Of a stretch of 38,366 nt of DNA, positions 35,681-38,366 are shown in pieces. The DNA is from Saccharopolyspora elongata. Its GTDB lineage: Bacteria > Actinomycetota > Actinomycetes > Mycobacteriales > Pseudonocardiaceae. Numbering within the stretch: position 1 is the stretch's first letter; every line of letters begins with the position of its first letter. The notes under the pieces are model-generated. The model was given only the letters and a program-made list of their open reading frames with translations. It made no database searches and had not been told where the DNA came from. The position numbers and the translations under genes were made by a program. The DNA is taken from assembly GCF_004348985.1 (NCBI RefSeq), contig NZ_SMKW01000087.1, positions 1 to 38,366 on the forward strand, in the 5' to 3' direction.

Positions 35681-35689
35681 GTAGCAGGC

Positions 35690-37717
35690 ATGGCAGGTGC
35701 ACAACCCCGGAAGCGGAAGGGGGCGACGGCAGAGCGGACCGCGGCGGAGACCCGTCCGGTGGCCCGCGTGCTCGTCGACGTCCCGCTGCCGGTGCACCTG
35801 GACCGGCCGTTCGACTACCTGGTGCCGGACCGGCTGGACGCCGACGCGGTCCCGGGCTGCCGGGTGCGGGTGCGCTTCCGGGGCAAGCTCGTCGACGGCT
35901 ACCTGCTGGAACGCAACGAGACCACCGACTTCCAGGGCACCCTGTCCTGGGTCGAGCGGGTTCCGTCGCCGGAACCGGTGCTGACCCCAGAGCTGCTGGA
36001 GGTGGCCCGCGCGGTGGCCACCCGCTACGGCGGCATGCTCGCGGACGTGGTGCGCCTGGCGATCCCGCCCCGGCACGCCGGGGCCGAGAAATCGGCGCCC
36101 CGCGAACCCGGCCCGCCACCGCCGCGGCCCGAGGCCGGGGCCTGGGCCCGCTACCAGCACGGACCGTCCTTTTTGGACGCTGTGCACGCGGGGCGGTCGG
36201 CCCGCGCGGTCTGGCAGGCGCTGCCCGGCGAGGACTGGCCCGCCAGGCTGGCCGAAGCGGCCGCCACGGCAGCGGCGGCCGGGCGCGGCGCGCTGATCGT
36301 CGTCCCCGACCACCGGGACCTCCAGCGGCTGCAGGACGCCTGCACCGCGCTGCTCGGCGAGGACGGCGTCGTCGCCCTCGCCGCCGACCTCGCCCCGTCG
36401 AAGCGCTACCGCCGCTGGCTGGCCGTGCTGCGCGGCGCGGCGCGCGTCGTGATCGGCACCCGCGCGGCGATGTTCGCGCCGGTCCACGACCTGGGCTTCG
36501 CGGCGGTGTGGGACGACGGCGACGACCTGCACAGCTACCCGCAGGTGCCCTACCCGCACACCCGCGACGTGCTGACCCAGCGCGCGCACGCGGCGGGTGC
36601 GGCGCTGATCGTCGGAGCCTTCGCCCGCACCGCCGAAGCGGCGCTGCTGGCCGAATCGGGCTGGGCGCACGAACTCGTCGCGCACCGCACGGACGTGCGG
36701 GCAGCGGCGCCGCGGGTGACCGCGATCGGCGAAGACGACACCCAGCTGGCGCGGGACCCGGCGGCGCGCGCAGCGCGGCTGCCCTCGGTGGCGTTCGAAG
36801 CGGCGCGAGCCGCGCTCGGCGCGGGAGCGCCGGTGCTGGTGCAGGTGCCGCGGCGCGGCTACGTGCCGGCGCTCGCGTGCGGCGACTGCCGCGAGCGGGC
36901 GAGGTGCCGGCGGTGCGCGGGGCCGCTGGCGCTGCCGGGAGGCAGCGAAGGCGGAGCGCCGAAGCCGGCGGCGTGCAGCTGGTGCGGAGCCGCGGAAGCG
37001 GCGTTCAAGTGCGGCTCGTGCGGCTCGCGGCGGCTGCGCGCCGTAGCGGTCGGCGCCAGCCGCACCGCGGAGGAGCTCGGGCGGGCGTTCAGCAACGTGT
37101 CGGTGCGGACCTCCGGAGCCGGCGAGATCCTGGCCGCGGTGCCCGCGAAGCCGGCGCTGGTCGTATGCACTCCCGGCGCCGAGCCGGTCGCCGAAGGCGG
37201 CTACGGCGCCGCGCTGCTGCTGGACGGCCGGACCCTGCTGGGCCGCCCCGAGCTCCGCTCCGCCGAGACGGCGCTTCGGTTGTGGTTCGCGGCCGCCGCG
37301 CTGGTCCGGCCCGCCCGCGACGGTGGGCGAGTGGTGGTCATGGCCGACTCGTCGTTGCAGCCGGTGCAGGCACTGGTGCGCTGGGATCCGGCGTGGTACG
37401 CCTCGCTGGAACTCGCCGAGCGCGCCGAGCTCGGCTTCCCGCCGGCCCGCCGCGTCGCGGCCGTGGACGGCACGCCGGAGGCGATCGAGGCGCTGCTGGA
37501 CTCGGCGGACCTGCCGCCGACGGCGGAAGTGCTCGGCCCGGTGCCGCTGGGCCAGGTCGACGAGGACGGCAATTCCGAGCGGGAGCGCCTGATCGTCCGG
37601 GTGGACCGGGCCGAAGGCCGAGCCCTGGCGGGCTCCCTCCACACGGCCCAAGCGGTCCGAGCTGCCCGGAAGGCCACGGAACTCCAAGTCCGCCTAGACC
37701 CACTGGAAATGCTGTAG
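35690..37717 (+). CDS. priA: Primosomal protein N' (PriA), actinobacterial helicase-motif-less form
   Basis: 675 residues. N-terminal DNA-binding domain (VDVPLPVHLDRPFDYLVP), degenerate helicase core, and cysteine-rich zinc module (CGDCRERARCRRCAG ... CSWCG ... CGSCGS, about residues 397-446). The Walker A loop is absent (the expected region reads SARAVWQALPGEDWPARL) and the DEAH position is WDDGDD, as known for actinobacterial PriA, so replication restart without its own helicase activity is inferred. Start ATG ten bases after tnpB with a modest AGGTAGCAGG site; it must now be transcribed through or from within tnpB. Confidence 0.92.
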   Translation: MAGAQPRKRKGATAERTAAETRPVARVLVDVPLPVHLDRPFDYLVPDRLDADAVPGCRVRVRFRGKLVDGYLLERNETTDFQGTLSWVERVPSPEPVLTPELLEVARAVATRYGGMLADVVRLAIPPRHAGAEKSAPREPGPPPPRPEAGAWARYQHGPSFLDAVHAGRSARAVWQALPGEDWPARLAEAAATAAAAGRGALIVVPDHRDLQRLQDACTALLGEDGVVALAADLAPSKRYRRWLAVLRGAARVVIGTRAAMFAPVHDLGFAAVWDDGDDLHSYPQVPYPHTRDVLTQRAHAAGAALIVGAFARTAEAALLAESGWAHELVAHRTDVRAAAPRVTAIGEDDTQLARDPAARAARLPSVAFEAARAALGAGAPVLVQVPRRGYVPALACGDCRERARCRRCAGPLALPGGSEGGAPKPAACSWCGAAEAAFKCGSCGSRRLRAVAVGASRTAEELGRAFSNVSVRTSGAGEILAAVPAKPALVVCTPGAEPVAEGGYGAALLLDGRTLLGRPELRSAETALRLWFAAAALVRPARDGGRVVVMADSSLQPVQALVRWDPAWYASLELAERAELGFPPARRVAAVDGTPEAIEALLDSADLPPTAEVLGPVPLGQVDEDGNSERERLIVRVDRAEGRALAGSLHTAQAVRAARKATELQVRLDPLEML

Positions 37718-37744
37718 GGCTCACCGTTTCCGCTGATCAAGGGG

Positions 37745-37788
37745 CCGTGCGTGTTTTGTGCTGCCATAGCAGCACAAAACACGCACGG
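37745..37788. terminator. 20-bp perfect hairpin after priA
   Basis: CCGTGCGTGTTTTGTGCTGC, loop CATA, and the exact complement, 28 bp after the priA stop. Lies between convergent genes, so it can terminate from both sides. The T/A-rich middle of the stem is unusual for this genome. Confidence 0.65.
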
Positions 37789-37861
37789 GCAGCCACCAGC
37801 CTGGACGCGGATTTCAAGCCCGATAGCCCACGAGTACTCGTTGCCGTTGCCGAAGAGCTAA

Positions 37862-37900
37862 CGGCCGAGGCTGCGAGGTACTGCTGATCAGCCTCGGCCG
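37862..37900 (-). terminator. Hairpin overlapping the GNAT stop codon
   Basis: Perfect 11-bp arms CGGCCGAGGCT (37862-37872) and AGCCTCGGCCG (37890-37900), 17-base loop. The right arm encodes the last residues and part of the stop of the minus-strand acetyltransferase gene. Confidence 0.55.
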
Positions 37901-38343
37901 ACCGGCTTGCGGAAGAAGACCCGGCGGTAGCCGTCTTGCTCGGCGCGGCCCGTTTCCACGTAGCCGTGCCTCGGGTAGTAGGCGAGGTTCTCCGTCATGA
38001 CTTCGTTGGTGTAGAGCCGAATTTCGGTCATCCGCTGCCGCGCCGCCTCCTGATCGGCCAGCGCCAGCAGGTCGCGCCCTAGGCCCCGGCCCTGGGCGTC
38101 GGGATGCACTGCGACGTTCTCCAGCAGCATCACGTCGCCTTCGGGCACGAGCACCAGCATCCCCAGGACCCGATCGGCTTCCTCGGCGACCCAAACCTGG
38201 TGCTCGCGAACCGCGGCGGAGTAGTCCGCGACCATCGGCGCCGGAAGCCGGTCCATGCGCTGGGTGTAGAGCGAGTACGCGAGCCGCGCGAGGTCCTCCA
38301 GCGCGGCGACGTCCGGCAACCGGGCTTCCCGAATAGCGATCAC
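37888..38343 (-). CDS. GNAT-family N-acetyltransferase
   Basis: 151 residues from the GTG at 38343 (GGGGG just upstream); a GTG at 38364, almost at the window edge, would add seven. Acetyl-CoA site VAVHPDAQGRGLGRDLLALA, and the C-terminal strand YYPRHGYVETGR followed by VFFRKP. Small soluble acetyltransferase of unknown substrate. Convergent with priA. Confidence 0.88.
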   Translation of the reverse strand: MIAIREARLPDVAALEDLARLAYSLYTQRMDRLPAPMVADYSAAVREHQVWVAEEADRVLGMLVLVPEGDVMLLENVAVHPDAQGRGLGRDLLALADQEAARQRMTEIRLYTNEVMTENLAYYPRHGYVETGRAEQDGYRRVFFRKPVGRG

Positions 38344-38366
38344 GCCCCCATCGTCGGCACCCACCC

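Noticed and set aside
34049..35689. CRISPR array or Cas12-type locus around the TnpB gene
   Set aside because: No regularly spaced direct repeats were seen on either side; size and motifs fit TnpB rather than a full Cas12.

Overview
The window is a high-GC actinobacterial chromosome segment, most likely from the order Pseudonocardiales and Saccharopolyspora-like. This is inferred from the bldD / pyrR-pyrB-pyrC-carA-carB-pyrF / mihF-gmk-rpoZ-coaBC-metK / priA backbone, which is the conserved order of actinobacteria, together with many type VII secretion (ESX)-associated genes and a DUF3558-type lipoprotein.

Layout. (1) 33-9859: bldD on the minus strand (with an intact cyclic-di-GMP motif), divergent from a complete UMP-biosynthesis operon pyrR-pyrB-pyrC-(PH-like membrane protein)-carA-carB-pyrF. 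A PyrR-binding RNA loop sits directly upstream of the pyrR ribosome binding site, and a two-storey hairpin closes the operon. (2) 9999-21878: an accessory block between pyrF and mihF. It holds a YbaB/EbfC-like gene and then two tandem copies of a four-gene, overlap-coupled module (EspC-like small protein, large WXG-type helical protein, two divergent proteins of unknown function). Gene scraps lie at the module edges. After these come a small membrane protein, a Ser/Thr kinase with a coupled lipoprotein, a DUF3558-like lipoprotein, and three broken genes (an unknown secreted-type protein, an EspG C-terminus, and a membrane protein with a deletion and a stop). (3) 22232-26090: housekeeping genes mihF, gmk, rpoZ, coaBC and metK. 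(4) 26115-35680: a second accessory block between metK and priA. It contains three consecutive palindromes, a TMEM164/YwaF-like membrane protein, trmL, an SDR oxidoreductase divergent from a WYL regulator, a purine transport and deamination operon with a structured leader (NCS2 permease, amidohydrolase/deaminase, TauE/SafE transporter), a LacI regulator and a lone TnpB. (5) 35690-38343: the helicase-motif-less actinobacterial PriA, then a convergent GNAT acetyltransferase at the right edge.

The most unusual signal is a dispersed repeat of about 100-140 bp. It occurs as a tandem pair between pyrB and pyrC and as a single copy between the purine deaminase and the TauE/SafE gene. Each time it sits exactly inside a stop/start ATGA junction, flanked by a direct repeat of ATGAG, so the upstream stop and the downstream start are both preserved. 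The insert itself forms an open frame coupled by ATGA at both ends, and its indels are compensated. This looks like a small mobile or repetitive element adapted to translationally coupled gene junctions.

The second notable system is the duplicated ESX-associated four-gene module with mosaic divergence, a variable central region in its large protein, and orphan fragments. It occupies the same pyrF-mihF slot that holds PE15/PPE20 in Mycobacterium tuberculosis. The third is a leader upstream of the purine permease that can fold so as to bury its Shine-Dalgarno sequence.
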